Origin: Nocardia sp. NBC_01730
Lineage (GTDB): Bacteria > Actinomycetota > Actinomycetes > Mycobacteriales > Mycobacteriaceae
Direction: 5' to 3'
Assembly (NCBI RefSeq): GCF_035920445.1
Contig: NZ_CP109162.1
Coordinates: forward strand, 3,224,001 to 3,288,000
DNA: 64,000 nucleotides
In this document: piece by piece, positions 9,163-17,918 of the stretch
Numbering within the stretch: the first letter of the stretch is position 1
How the letters are laid out: each line of letters starts with the position of its first letter
Notes under the pieces: model-generated
Database searches by the model: none
What the model was told of the DNA's origin: nothing
What the model saw: the letters and a program-made list of their open reading frames with translations, nothing else
Made by a program: the position numbers and the translations under genes

Positions 9163-9862
9163 TCAGTCGTCAGCTGACCAGCGCTGGTAGGCGCGGCGGA
9201 GCGCGCGGGCGTCGGAGCAACCGAGTTGGCGGGCCATATCGTTCCGGTTGCGCGGGTATTGGTTCTCCAGTCCCTTGCGACGATCACGGCCGAGTTCGCG
9301 ACGCCAGGTGGTTCCTTCCTCTGCGAGTCGTCGCTGCAGGCTGCGCCGACTCGAAGCCATGCGCCGCGCGGCGCGGCGCGGCGCGGTCGAGAGTGACCGG
9401 ACCGTCTCCGAGCATGGCGGTCAGCACGCGCTGCAGTTGCTGCGACCAGGTCGTGGTGGATGGCGGTGGCGGCATATTGGAGCAGGATCTGGACGAGCAT
9501 GGGATCCGCGGTCGGGCCAGGTCGGCAGTCCGGAAGGTGAGTTGGCCGGCGGGAGCATCGAATTCGACCCGGTCGGGCCGAGTAACTCGCCGAACTGATG
9601 GTGGCGTCGAGGTGCGCGCTGTCGAAAGCAGACGGGTGCCGGATTCACCGTTCCGCCGGTCGCCCATCTGGTGCGCTGGGCCAGGCCCGTGAGGGAAATA
9701 GTGCATCGCCAGCTCGCGGCCACGACCGTCGCCCTTGTTCAGGCCGATATCGAAGCTTGCTTCTTCTGCGGACCCGGCGGCTGAGATTGTGAAATTTGTC
9801 GTGACAGCCCTCAGGTACGTTCCGGACCGGGCGAACCCCTCGGCCAGGGTTGGTGCCGTCAT
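9163..9862 (-). pseudogene. decayed AraC-family transcriptional regulator (arabinose-binding-like N-terminal domain)
   Basis: The ATG-led N-terminus (MTAPTLAEGFARSGTYLRAV) and following ~50 codons match the N-terminal sensing domain of OruR/ArgR-type AraC regulators. The C-terminal double helix-turn-helix is recognisable in another frame near 9360-9163 (SRRSLQRRLAEEGTTWRREL, then DMARQLGC and DARALRRAYQRW). The halves are separated by frameshifts, and a run of CGCGG-type tandem units at about 9361-9390 lies in the shifted part and may have slipped. The gene is presumed inactive. It was probably about 330 codons originally. Confidence 0.65.
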
Positions 9863-9890
9863 GTACAGGTAGTGAGAGGTTGTCGGTCAT

Positions 9891-10107
9891 GACGCAGCTG
9901 TCGCCGATGGGTTCGCCTGTTCGACCGCTTGTCTACAGCACTGTCCGACACTCCGCGATCAGGATGCAAAGCCCCGATCATAACGAAAACTCACTCCGAG
10001 CAACAGCCGCCTGAAACCCCATAGCCCCTTGTCCACCGTTTGGGTGAAACCTCACCTGCCGTAGGTCACAGCCCAGGGCATCTCCATCCACTAGCTGCGC
10101 CACATTG
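9891..10107. other. intergenic stretch without recognisable gene
   Basis: Nothing supportable is encoded here. It ends at the left boundary of the IS3-family element, where the trinucleotide TTG (10105-10107) forms one half of the target duplication. Confidence 0.5.
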
Positions 10108-10346
10108 TGAACCGTCACGGGTAAGGGACCGGCTTCGGTTTCAGACCAGCGCCGGTCGGCGTCGTGGTTGTTGAGAGTAGTACGCGGCTTCGTATTCGGC
10201 CGGGGTCAAGTAGTTCAGCCGGGAATGCAGACGCGAGTTGTTGTACCAGTCGCACCACTCCATAAGCGCGAACTCGACTTCGGTGAGTGTCTTGAACGGG
10301 CCGTGCAGGTTGACGACCTCGGTTTTGAACAGGCAATGCCGCGTAG

Positions 10347-12083
10347 TTAAGGGTTGAGGCCATCTGTCGAGTCGATGTCGGTCGGAGGCTGGTCGGGCGC
10401 TAGCCACTGGTGGTTGAGGCGGTAGAGTCCTCGACCGATTCGGTCGAGGAACCCTTGGCTGGTCCATTGGCACATTTGCCCGCAAAGGCTGCGGTAGCGA
10501 GCGATTTTCAGCGCCTGGGCGATCTCGCTGGGAGTCCAGGACCGGTCGGGATCGGTCCGGAGCAGCTGTAACACCTGATGGCGGCGGCCCGGGTCCGAAG
10601 CGCTGCTGGGCTGCGCGGACGTTTTGGTGTGTTGTGGGCCGACGAGCGCGCTGAGTTCCACGCGTACGACGGTCTGGCTTTTGGTAGGGCGATTACCGGT
10701 GAGCGCAGTCCCGTAACGGGACATGGGGCATTTGACCTTGCGAGCGCTGATGCGCGGGCGGCGGGCAGGCAGGAGATTGTCCAGAACGGCTCGAGTGATG
10801 GCATTTTCGGGCGAGACGTTGCCAGTGATGTTGGCAGCGGTGACGATCTGGTTTATGGCGGCGGTCAACGCCACGGTGAAACTTGCCCGATCGGGGTCAG
10901 TTCCCGGAACTGTCTCCACAGCGTCGCAGATCGCTCTGCGCAACGTCTGATAGATCGTCAGCATCGCCCACATCTCCTGCTCGAGGCCGACAGGGTCGGT
11001 CGAACGCAGAACACGGCCGTGAAACAAGGTGTGACGCAACGCGAAGAATGCCGATTCGATCTCCCAGCGCTCGTGGTAGAGGCGGGCGATCTGGATCGCT
11101 GGATCGGTGCGGTGGTCGAGCAAGGTGGTAATGATCCGGTAGCGGTCACCCACGCGGGACCCATCGGCGCAGGTGGCAGTGATCTGGGTGTCGATGATGC
11201 GGAAGCGGTGACCGTTGATCCTGGTCAGCACCGATCCATCGGGCAGCGTGGCCCACACGGCCGGGCGACGGCGGGAGGTGAGCCGTACCACGAGCTGGGC
11301 GCCGGTGGCAGCGACGCGGGTGAGGATGTCATCGCCGCCGAAGTTGCGGTCGGCCAGCAACAACATCGTGCCGTTCAACAAAGGCACCAAAGTAGCGGCA
11401 TAGTCGGTCTCACTGCGCCTGATCGAGCCGAAGACCGCGCCGAGCAGACCGCGGGTGCCGGTCTCGCACAATGTCAAGACCCGCAGATGCGGGTAGCCCT
11501 CGGTGCCGCCCCGGTATCGAGTGAACTTACCCAGCCACAGGCGGATCCGCGGCTGGTCGGGAGCCTGCAGCGAGCCGCAACCGTCGAAAGCCACGGTGCG
11601 CCAACGCCGATAGCACACACCCGGCGTGGCCGGTTGCGCCAGCGGACCGGCCACAACCTCGAACAGAGCCTTCAACGGTGCTGCTCCCACGCGTCGGCGA
11701 AGATCCCGCAGCCCCTTTTCCGAAGGCCTATGCGGGAGCAACGATCCCAGCCCGGCGATCAGCTTGTCCCAGACCCGCTCATAGCCCAGACTCGGGAAAA
11801 CGGCCAGGGCCAGAACGAAATAGACGCCGACGCGGGAGGGCAGCAAACGGGTACGGCGCTGCACCGCCCGGGTCCGGGCGAGAACGTCATCGATCAACTC
11901 GAACGGCAGATACTGCGTCAGCTCCCCTAGATGACCGGGCGCGAAGATTCCTCCGGCCACGGTAATAGTGCGGGTGAGCGTCGTAGTGACAGACTGGGAG
12001 GGCAACGGGACCTCTCGGATACAGGAAGACCTTGGACGGCTTCTCTGCAATAGCAGAGGTCCCGTTGCCATGCCTCCCAACAC
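10347..12083 (-). CDS. IS4-family DDE transposase
   Basis: The longest frame is 578 residues from ATG at 12083. Homology-like sequence begins near IFAPGHLGELTQYLPFELID, so a downstream TTG at about 12002, preceded by AGAGG, is an alternative start. Visible family features are an N-terminal DUF4372-like/IS4 N-domain, a first Asp in WRTVAFDG, a second Asp in LLLADRNF, and the IS4 signature Y-(2)-R-(3)-E-(6)-K/R-like segment YHERWEIESAFFALRHTLFHG. The stop codon lies inside the left terminal repeat, as is common for compact IS elements. The gene appears intact. Confidence 0.9.
   Translation of the reverse strand: MLGGMATGPLLLQRSRPRSSCIREVPLPSQSVTTTLTRTITVAGGIFAPGHLGELTQYLPFELIDDVLARTRAVQRRTRLLPSRVGVYFVLALAVFPSLGYERVWDKLIAGLGSLLPHRPSEKGLRDLRRRVGAAPLKALFEVVAGPLAQPATPGVCYRRWRTVAFDGCGSLQAPDQPRIRLWLGKFTRYRGGTEGYPHLRVLTLCETGTRGLLGAVFGSIRRSETDYAATLVPLLNGTMLLLADRNFGGDDILTRVAATGAQLVVRLTSRRRPAVWATLPDGSVLTRINGHRFRIIDTQITATCADGSRVGDRYRIITTLLDHRTDPAIQIARLYHERWEIESAFFALRHTLFHGRVLRSTDPVGLEQEMWAMLTIYQTLRRAICDAVETVPGTDPDRASFTVALTAAINQIVTAANITGNVSPENAITRAVLDNLLPARRPRISARKVKCPMSRYGTALTGNRPTKSQTVVRVELSALVGPQHTKTSAQPSSASDPGRRHQVLQLLRTDPDRSWTPSEIAQALKIARYRSLCGQMCQWTSQGFLDRIGRGLYRLNHQWLAPDQPPTDIDSTDGLNP
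12001..12069. promoter_or_regulatory. 15-bp perfect hairpin at the 5' end of the IS4 transposase gene
   Basis: GGCAACGGGACCTCT at 12001-12015 pairs perfectly with its reverse complement at 12055-12069, leaving a 39-base loop. It lies between the upstream ATG (12083) and the alternative start near 12002. In transcripts entering from outside the element it could sequester the ribosome site, a control known in other insertion sequences. That function here is inference. Confidence 0.5.
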
Positions 12084-12873
12084 CCCTCGGAAGCACCCGA
12101 GTTGACCGGCCTCCCAAAGCCTTAACTACGCGGCATTGTTTGAACAGGCCGATGATCGATTCGGCGAGGGCGTTGTCATAGGCATCGCCAACCGAACCTA
12201 TCGACGCCGAGAGTCCTTGCAGTCCAAGTGATTCAGTGAATTTCACTGATGTGTATTGCTCTGCCGGCGTCGGTGTGGAAAATCAGGCCGGGCTCGACGG
12301 GATGCCCGTAATGGTCACGCCGCCACACGGCCATGTTGAGCGCCTTCGACACCAGCGCGGTTGTCTTCGACGAGGCCGCGGTCCAGCCGACGATCGCGCG
12401 GGAGTAGGCGTCGAACACGAAAGCCACGTACGCCCACCCGGTCCACGTCGACACGTAGGTGAAGTCGGCCACCCACAGCAGGTTCGGTGCGGTCGCGGTG
12501 AAGTCCCGGTTGAGCTTGTCTGCGGCGCGCACGCCGTCCTTGGCGGGAATCGTGGTGCGCTGCTTGCGGCCTCGCACGGCGCCGTTCATGCCCAGCTCGC
12601 GCATGAGGCGGTCGACGGTGCAGAACGCGACATCGTGGCCGTGGCGGCGCAGGTAACGGGTCATCTTTCGGCACCCGTACATCGCTTCGGGCTTGTCCCG
12701 CAGATCACGCAGGGCGTTCTCCAGGTGGGCGTCGGCGATGTCGCGGGCCGACGGTAGCCGGTGCCGGGCTTTGCGGTAGGTCCTGGGCGCGATCTGCACC
12801 CCGTGCGCGGACAACGCACGGCAGATCGACTCGACGCCGTAGACCTGGCGATATTCGTCGATGAAACCGACGA

Positions 12874-13197
12874 TCAGCGACGTCGCGGGTCGAGCTCCCG
12901 CGCGAAGAAACTGGAGGCCAGCTTCAGAATCTCGTTGGTCTCCTTGAGATCTCGAACCTCCTTCCGCAGCCGCTGCAGTTCTTCACGCTCGGCCGAGGAC
13001 AAGCCGGCGGCCTTCCCACCCGGGCGGGCACCCTCGGCGAGGGCCTTCTTGATCCACAGCCTCAACGTCTCGTAGTGCACATCGACCAGCGGTGCGATGG
13101 CCTGCGCGGCGGCATAGGCAGATCCGTACTCATCCAGACGCTCGAGAGCCAGACGAACGGCCCTCTCACGAACCTCGGGCGGGTAACGCTTCGACAT
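12874..13197 (-). CDS. IS3-family orfA (transposase HTH subunit)
   Basis: An N-terminal helix-turn-helix (SKRYPPEVRERAVRLAL, then ETLRLWIKKA) is followed by a heptad-like helix with repeated Leu (EELQRLRKEVRDLKETNEIL) and the family ending KLASSFFARELDP. About 107 residues from the ATG at 13197, the usual orfA length. An upstream in-frame start would add 13 residues without similarity. It is intact, but its partner orfB is disrupted. Confidence 0.85.
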   Translation of the reverse strand: MSKRYPPEVRERAVRLALERLDEYGSAYAAAQAIAPLVDVHYETLRLWIKKALAEGARPGGKAAGLSSAEREELQRLRKEVRDLKETNEILKLASSFFARELDPRRR

Positions 13198-13356
13198 GAT
13201 GGAGACCATCTTCCTCAAAGAAGGAAGCGGCCCCAAACCCGTGACGGTTCATTGTCTCACCTTGGTGGACACAACTTCGACTATGCCAATGCCCGCGCCG
13301 CTGCGGGCGACCATCGAGACCACCGGAAAGTTCCGAGCGGCAAGTGGCTCACCTGG

Positions 13357-13543
13357 TCAGCGCCCGGGGACATCCTTCGGGGCAGCGACATTACCGCTGT
13401 AGACGTAGTTGCCAAGGGCGTCCTCGTACCACTTATTTCCGTGCTCGTTCATGACATAGCACTTGAAAATAGCCCTGTCACCCTTGTTGAACTCGCTGTA
13501 CACCTTTTTGGCATTTGCGTAGGGTGCCACATTGAACCATGAC
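13357..13543 (-). pseudogene. 3' fragment of a secreted SH3-like domain protein
   Basis: One minus-strand frame reads NVAPYANAKKVYSEF, then NKGDRAIFKCYVMNEHGNKW, YEDALGNYVYSG and NVAAPKDVPGR, then stop. This is the pattern of small bacterial SH3-like secreted proteins (a Tyr/Gly-rich strand pattern with a Val-Tyr-x-Gly ending). The 5' part with signal peptide is missing because the end of an IS3-family relic abuts at about 13550. The gene is truncated and presumably silent. Confidence 0.55.
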
Positions 13544-13575
13544 CCTGGAGTGTTCTTGTTTTTGTGGACACGGGA

Positions 13576-14575
13576 TCAAGCTGCGATCTGACTGATTTCC
13601 CTGAACCCTAGCGCATATTCTCTTGGTGTCAAATACCCTAGCGTGGAACGCCTCCTCTGAGTGTTAGAGTAATTTTCTATCCAGTCGAATGTATGTTTCT
13701 TCAGCACCTTCATCGTCGGCCACGACCGCGTGTGGACGAGTTCTTTCTTGTAGGTCGCGAAGAACGATTCCGAAACGGCATTATCGAAGCACGATCCTGT
13801 CCGTCCGAGCGACCGTTTCACGCCGTTATCGGAACAGAAACCGGCGAATTCCTTCGAAGTGTATTGCCTGCATCCGAATGGTGAATCGTATTGCTGTCCA
13901 TCGGATTTCCCTCACGAATCCGCAACGCGACCGCCTGTCGGATCGCCGATTCCACGAACTCGGCCTCCTTACTGGCCGAGCAGCCAACCCACGATCCGAC
14001 CGGCGTAGGCATCGATACAGAACGCCGTGTACACCCACGACCCACCAGCGAGCCGCACACACGTGAAATCGGCCACGACCAGCAGGTTAGGAGCTTCGAC
14101 CGCGAACTGGCGGTCCACCAGATCCGGCGCCCGCGACGCGGCCGAATCCGGCTCGGTGGTGCGAACCTTCTTGCGCCTGATGACGCCCTTCCAGCCGTTG
14201 GCGCGCATCAACCGCTCCACCGTGCACCGAGCCACCGGGATGCCGCCGCGTTGCAGGTGAGCCCACATCTTCTCCGCCCCGTACAGGCACTCCGGCTTGC
14301 GTCTACCGCGGGCGTCGGGCTCGTAGTAGCCGGCCAGAACCTCGGTGACCGTGGTGTCCCACAGCGCCCGTTTCGACGGCGCCCGCACCGCCCAGGCATG
14401 GAAGGTACGCGGCGCGATCTCGATGCCGTGGCCCGACAGTGCCCGGCACATCGCCACGACCGGGAACCGAGCCTTGTGCTCGGCGATGAACCCACACACT
14501 AACGGTGTCGCGGGTGCTGAGCGCGCGCGAAAAAAGACGTTGCTGCAGAAAGGATTTCGATCGTCTGCTCCAGCT
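13576..14575 (-). pseudogene. frameshifted IS3-family orfB
   Basis: The 5' two thirds (176 residues from 14499) contain the HTH region and the first Asp in VVADFTCVRLAGGSWVYTAF. Reading then shifts at about 13970 into a frame with SNTIHHSDAG, and shifts again at about 13860, where a 4-base loss breaks the HHSDAG-SQYTS motif. It resumes at KEFAGFCSDNGVKRSLGRTG with the C-terminal SESFFATYKKEL and RRRSTLGYLTPREYAL. At least two frameshifts make it inactive. Confidence 0.8.
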
Positions 14576-14810
14576 CGGCGATCTTACGTTTCTGCTCACG
14601 GATCGTCCTCTGCGCCTCGGTCGAGACCCCGTCGGCATCACCGGAGTCGACCTCGGCCTGGCGCACCCACTTACGCAGGGTCTCCGCGGTCATCCCAACC
14701 GGGACGAGACCGCCTTCATCGCCGCCCGCTCGCTGTCGTAGTCATCTCGATGATCCACGACCAGCCGGACAGCCTTGGCCTTGGTCGCCTCGTCGTACTT
14801 CGCTGGCATG
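14499..14810 (-). pseudogene. frameshifted IS3-family orfA
   Basis: It starts MPAKYDEATKAKAVRLVV from ATG at 14810. After SSRLG a one- or two-base loss turns the expected G-M-T-A-E junction into GGA TGA, so a stop is met. The rest (MTAETLRKWVRQAEVD and the coiled coil EQKRKIAELEQTIEIL, ending SFFARAQHP) lies in the neighbouring frame. It is degraded. Confidence 0.8.
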
Positions 14811-14815
14811 TCCTA

Positions 14816-15957
14816 CTGTTCCGCGCCTGAAATTCGTTGGTTAATTGTAGGATTCGGCGGTGGCGAGGACTGGGCGCCCGAGATCGGGTCCGGATTTGGT
14901 GGTGACCGAGGCGCAGCGTCGGGAGTTGGTGCGGGGTGCGCGGGCGGCGACGTCGACGCAGGCGTATGCGTTGCGGTGCCGGATCGTGTTGGCGTGTGCC
15001 GAGCCGGGAGCGTTCAACACCCATGTAGCGGCCGAGGTAGGCGTGTCGGCGATGACGGTGCGTAAGTGGCGGGGCCGTTTCATCGAGTACGGGCTGGCGG
15101 GTCTGGCCGATGAGCAGCGGCCGGGTCGACCGCCGTCGATCCTGCTGGATCAGGTGCAGCAGGTGGTCGAGTTGACTCTCGAACAACTACCCTCCGATGC
15201 CACACACTGGTCGCGGTCGGCGATGGCCGAGCGGACCGGGTTGTCGAAATCGACGGTCGGGCGGATCTGGCGGCGGTTCGAGCTGAAACCGCATCTGACC
15301 GATGGGTTCAAGCTTTCCACCGATCCGTTGTTCGTGGAGAAGGTCGTGGATGTCGTTGGCTTGTACCATAATCCGCCCGAACGAGCGGTGGTGCTCTGTG
15401 TCGATGAGAAGAGCCAGATCCAGGCTCTGGATCGGTCGCAGCCCGTGCTGCCGATGATGCCGGGCATGCCGGAGCGGCGCACCCACGACTATGCCCGCCA
15501 CGGCACGACCAGTCTGTTCGCTGCGTTCAACATCGCCGATGGCACAGTGATCGGCGAACTGCACCGCCGCCACCGAGCGACCGAGTTCCGCAAGTTTCTG
15601 ACCAGCATCGACAAGGCTGTACCCGCCGAGCTGGACGTGCACGTGGTCTGCGACAACTACGCCACCCACAAGACCCCGCTGGTCCAGCAATGGCTCGCGG
15701 CGCACCCGCGCTTCCACGTGCATTTCACCCCGACCGGCTCGTCGTGGCTCAACCAGGTCGAACGCTGGTTCGGCTTCCTCACCCAGCAACTGCTACGCCG
15801 CAGTGTCCACAAAAGCGTTGCCGCACTGGAGAAAGACGTCCGCAACTGGGTCGACCAATGGAACACCAACCCGCGTCCGTTCGTCTGGCGCAAGACGGCC
15901 GAGGAGATCCTCGACTCTCTCGCCCGATATCTGCAACGGATTTCAGGCGCGGAACAC
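14816..15957 (+). mobile_element. IS630-family element, copy 1
   Basis: 1142 bp, flanked by TA at 14814-14815 and 15958-15959. The terminal inverted repeats read TGTTCCGCGCCTGAAAT at the left and the inverse ATTTCAGGCGCGGAACA at the right. A second copy of identical length lies at 25705-26846, and the two differ at only a handful of bases, so transposition was recent. It sits inside the decayed IS3 element. Confidence 0.95.
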
Positions 15958-15990
15958 TACCCGTCCTCTCAAGAAAGAGGGTGCGCATAA
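14860..15990 (+). CDS. IS630-family DDE transposase, read-through version
   Basis: 376 residues. An N-terminal HTH ([13 protein letters not shown], then [17 protein letters not shown]) and a second HTH ([16 protein letters not shown]) precede the DDE core: Asp in [12 protein letters not shown], Asp in [12 protein letters not shown], Glu in [12 protein letters not shown]. It ends 10 residues later than the other copy, because the codon across the right target TA is TAC rather than TAG, and continues into flanking DNA ([11 protein letters not shown]). One amino-acid change (Gly for Asp in DYARHGTT) also separates the copies. Probably functional if the tail is tolerated. Confidence 0.9.
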   Translation: MARTGRPRSGPDLVVTEAQRRELVRGARAATSTQAYALRCRIVLACAEPGAFNTHVAAEVGVSAMTVRKWRGRFIEYGLAGLADEQRPGRPPSILLDQVQQVVELTLEQLPSDATHWSRSAMAERTGLSKSTVGRIWRRFELKPHLTDGFKLSTDPLFVEKVVDVVGLYHNPPERAVVLCVDEKSQIQALDRSQPVLPMMPGMPERRTHDYARHGTTSLFAAFNIADGTVIGELHRRHRATEFRKFLTSIDKAVPAELDVHVVCDNYATHKTPLVQQWLAAHPRFHVHFTPTGSSWLNQVERWFGFLTQQLLRRSVHKSVAALEKDVRNWVDQWNTNPRPFVWRKTAEEILDSLARYLQRISGAEHYPSSQERGCA

Positions 15991-16004
15991 AACCCGGGAT
16001 GCTT

Positions 16005-16310
16005 CTATATTTTTCCAGCCTCGCTGGGTATTTGGTGGGCGGAAGCGAGGATCCTGAAGAATTGCCTGGTGATGTAGCGTTTCAGGCTCCGCATGATCTC
16101 TTTTGTCGTGCGGCCTTCGGCTCGGCGGCGCGCGACGTAGGCGCGGGTGGCGGGATCGATGCGCATCCGCACGATGACCACGGTCAAATCGATCACCCGA
16201 TGAGCAGCCTCGACCTTGTACTCGGCCGTGAACGACCGACGCTTGCGAGGAGCATAACGGACATCCTTACCAGCAGAACCATCGATGCTGCTAACTCGGT
16301 GTCCACTACC
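16005..16310 (-). pseudogene. fused scraps of IS3 orfA and IS110-family transposase
   Basis: The segment near 16300-16195 encodes APRKRRSFTAEYKVEAAHRV, the N-terminus of an IS3 orfA, beginning inside an IS3-like end (TGGACACCGAGTTAGCAG). It passes without a stop into VRMRIDPATRAYVARRRAEG, then KEIMRSLKRYITRQFFRIL, the C-terminus of an IS110-family transposase. The join is a deletion or recombination scar just downstream of the multicopper oxidase gene. Confidence 0.65.
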
Positions 16311-16341
16311 AGGGGTGAACCTCACTGGCTGGATGTGATCG

Positions 16342-17910
16342 TTATTGTTCCGGCAGCCCCTCCGGTACATATTCAACGATTTGCATCATGCCCTCGTCCC
16401 CGTGCTGGGAGTGGTGGCAGTGCAGCATTGCCGCACCGGTGAAGTCGTCGAAGCAGACCCGGATGACCACTTCTCCATTCGGATCGATGCCGACGGTGTC
16501 CTGCCATACCGGTGGGTCGAGGGCACGCCCGTTTACATGTGTTACCAGAAAATGGTTGGTGTGCAGGTGGAAGGGGTGGTTGGAGTGCATGTGGGAGTCG
16601 TTGGTCAGCGTCCATTCTTCGACATCCCCCAGCTGTAGGCGGTGGTTGACGAAGCTGGGGTTGAAGCGGCCGTATTGCGGGTCAGTTCGACTTGCTGCCG
16701 GAACCAGCGGAGGGGTGACGCCGGTGCCCAGGATCCGGTACGCGTTGGGGAAAGGTCGCCCCGGGAATACTCCGTGATCAGTGTGGAAGTTCAGGGTACG
16801 ACGGCCGGTTACCTTTCCATCGATCGCGGGCACGCGGCCCGGCAAGCTGGTGGGCAGCTGCATGTCAGCCACGGGCTCCCCGGTCACCACCATGGTCGCC
16901 AGCAGAATATTGCCGGCGGTCAGTGAGTAGGTGCCGGGTTGCCGGCCCTTGACTAGTATGTCGGTACGGTTGCCCATCGCCAGCGAAACCGTCTCCTGGG
17001 TTCTCGGTGCGGTGAAGGCGACACCGTCCATGGCCAACTGGTGCATTAGGTGGTGCTGCAGGGTGATCGGCAGCGCTGTGAATGCGCTGGCGTTCACCAG
17101 CCTCCAGCGTTGTACCTCCCCTGGGCGGATCGTAATGACCGGTTCGAGCTGCCCGTTGACCAGGAAGATGGGTCTCGCAGTCCGTAAGTCGTCGTCGTGG
17201 CGGAGGTCGGGCACCTGCCCGTCGGTGTTCAGCTTGAGTTCGTTGATGCACATCACCACATCCTTGGCGGCAGCGATCTCCGGGGCCGAGTCGATATCAC
17301 CTTCCACGATGAGCACCCCTGCCATACCGGACGAGAGCTGCACCGCAGTCGCGCCATGTACATGCGGGTGGTACCAGAACGTGCCGGCGGGATGATTGTC
17401 CGGGATGTGGATGCGGCTGAGATAGGTGTTGTCGGACAACCCGTGTGCCTGGTCCCGCGGTGGGAAGGTGCGGAAGATGTTGTCCGCGTCCCCGGTCGGG
17501 GATACATGCAGGCCGTGGGTGTGCAGGTTGATGGTGTTGAAGTGGTGTGGGACGTTGTGGTCGGCTTCCGTAGCGGGGTGTGGATCAGGTGGCAGCATGT
17601 TCTCCTGGGTCAAAAGCAACGTGTCGCCCGGTCGCACTCGCAGTGTCGGGCCGGGAATAGCCTGCTCGTAGGTGCGTGTGGTGATGGTCCCCACACCCGA
17701 GATGTGCTGCTGGGTAAAAGCGACCTGCAGCCTTGTCGCGAGCACGCCGTGATCCGAGCGTCGCACAGACGGTTGCGTCAGCTTCCGGCGTTCCTCGGTA
17801 TCCGCCGACCGCTCTGTGACAGCTGAGGACGAACAGCCCAGCAGAATGCTGCCAGCAATTGGCAGCGCTCGGAGAAGAGTCCGCCTGTCAATATTGCAGT
17901 GCAGGTACAT
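16342..17910 (-). CDS. secreted multicopper oxidase (laccase/ascorbate-oxidase superfamily), Tat lipoprotein-like
   Basis: 522 residues. The N-terminus DRRTLLRALPIAGSILLGCSS combines a twin-arginine with a lipobox (Cys26), suggesting export and anchoring outside the membrane. All four copper motifs are present: HTHGLH (130-135), HPHVHG (181-186), HPFHLH (445-450) and HCHHSQHGDEGMM (from 497), the last with Met as the likely axial type 1 ligand. The family oxidises phenols, metals or ascorbate with O2; the substrate is not evident from sequence. It is the last gene of a six-gene minus-strand operon, 8 bases behind the transporter gene. Being downstream of a lactone oxidase and sugar genes makes an ascorbate-like substrate worth testing (inference). 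Confidence 0.88.
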   Translation of the reverse strand: MYLHCNIDRRTLLRALPIAGSILLGCSSSAVTERSADTEERRKLTQPSVRRSDHGVLATRLQVAFTQQHISGVGTITTRTYEQAIPGPTLRVRPGDTLLLTQENMLPPDPHPATEADHNVPHHFNTINLHTHGLHVSPTGDADNIFRTFPPRDQAHGLSDNTYLSRIHIPDNHPAGTFWYHPHVHGATAVQLSSGMAGVLIVEGDIDSAPEIAAAKDVVMCINELKLNTDGQVPDLRHDDDLRTARPIFLVNGQLEPVITIRPGEVQRWRLVNASAFTALPITLQHHLMHQLAMDGVAFTAPRTQETVSLAMGNRTDILVKGRQPGTYSLTAGNILLATMVVTGEPVADMQLPTSLPGRVPAIDGKVTGRRTLNFHTDHGVFPGRPFPNAYRILGTGVTPPLVPAASRTDPQYGRFNPSFVNHRLQLGDVEEWTLTNDSHMHSNHPFHLHTNHFLVTHVNGRALDPPVWQDTVGIDPNGEVVIRVCFDDFTGAAMLHCHHSQHGDEGMMQIVEYVPEGLPEQ

Positions 17911-17918
17911 AAGCCGCC

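Larger units (their letters stand above)
10334..12138 (-). mobile_element. IS4-family insertion sequence, intact, nested in IS3 orfB
   Basis: A 1805-bp element with perfect 19-bp terminal inverted repeats: CAATGCCGCGTAGTTAAGG at 10334-10352 and its inverse at 12120-12138. It is flanked by a 10-bp direct repeat TTTGAACAGG (10324-10333 and 12139-12148). The boundaries are exact because removing the element plus one repeat restores the IS3 orfB frame. It carries a single DDE transposase gene. Confidence 0.95.
10141..12890 (-). pseudogene. IS3-family orfB transposase split by IS insertion
   Basis: The 5' part lies at about 12890-12139 and the 3' part at 10333-10141. The first part carries the HTH_21-like region and the integrase core with VADFTYVSTWTGWAYVAFVFD (first Asp) and the second Asp in FHTDAG. 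The last carboxylate (DNALAES) lies just before the break. Joining across the target duplication restores GLFKTEVVNLHGPF and the typical C-terminal YNNSRLHSRLNYLTP. The 5' frame overlaps the end of orfA and would be reached by the standard IS3 programmed frameshift. Confidence 0.85.
10108..13251 (-). mobile_element. IS3-family element, interrupted by a nested IS4-family element
   Basis: Imperfect terminal inverted repeats begin TGAACCGTCACGGGT at 10108 and, inverted, end at 13251. A 3-bp direct repeat TTG flanks both ends (10105-10107 and 13252-13254), the usual IS3 target duplication. It encodes orfA (HTH plus leucine-zipper-like coiled coil) and orfB (DDE integrase core), but orfB is split by an IS4-family element between 12139 and 10333. 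Without the insert the element would be about 1.33 kb. It is inactive unless the insert is precisely excised. Confidence 0.9.
13553..16000 (-). mobile_element. decayed IS3-family element, split by IS630 copy 1
   Basis: An IS3-type end (TGGACACGGGATCAAG) lies near 13563. The orfB remains (13576-14575) and orfA remains (14499-14810) are both frameshifted, and an IS630 element is inserted at a TA dinucleotide 7 bases upstream of the orfA ATG. The right end lies beyond that insertion, near 16000, but I could not fix it. Confidence 0.7.

Noticed and set aside
9361..9390. CGCGG tandem run as a functional repeat
   Set aside because: Short, inside a decayed regulator, and explained by slippage in GC-rich sequence.
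10030..10070. Possible IS3 end (TGTCCACCGTTTGGGTGAAACC) similar to one near 16305
   Set aside because: The similarity is short and no matching partner end or coding remnant is adjacent.
13262..13356. Plus-strand peptide GGHNFDYANARAAAG as a toxin domain
   Set aside because: Too short, in a region cut by IS ends, and it could not be extended into a family; kept only as a side note.
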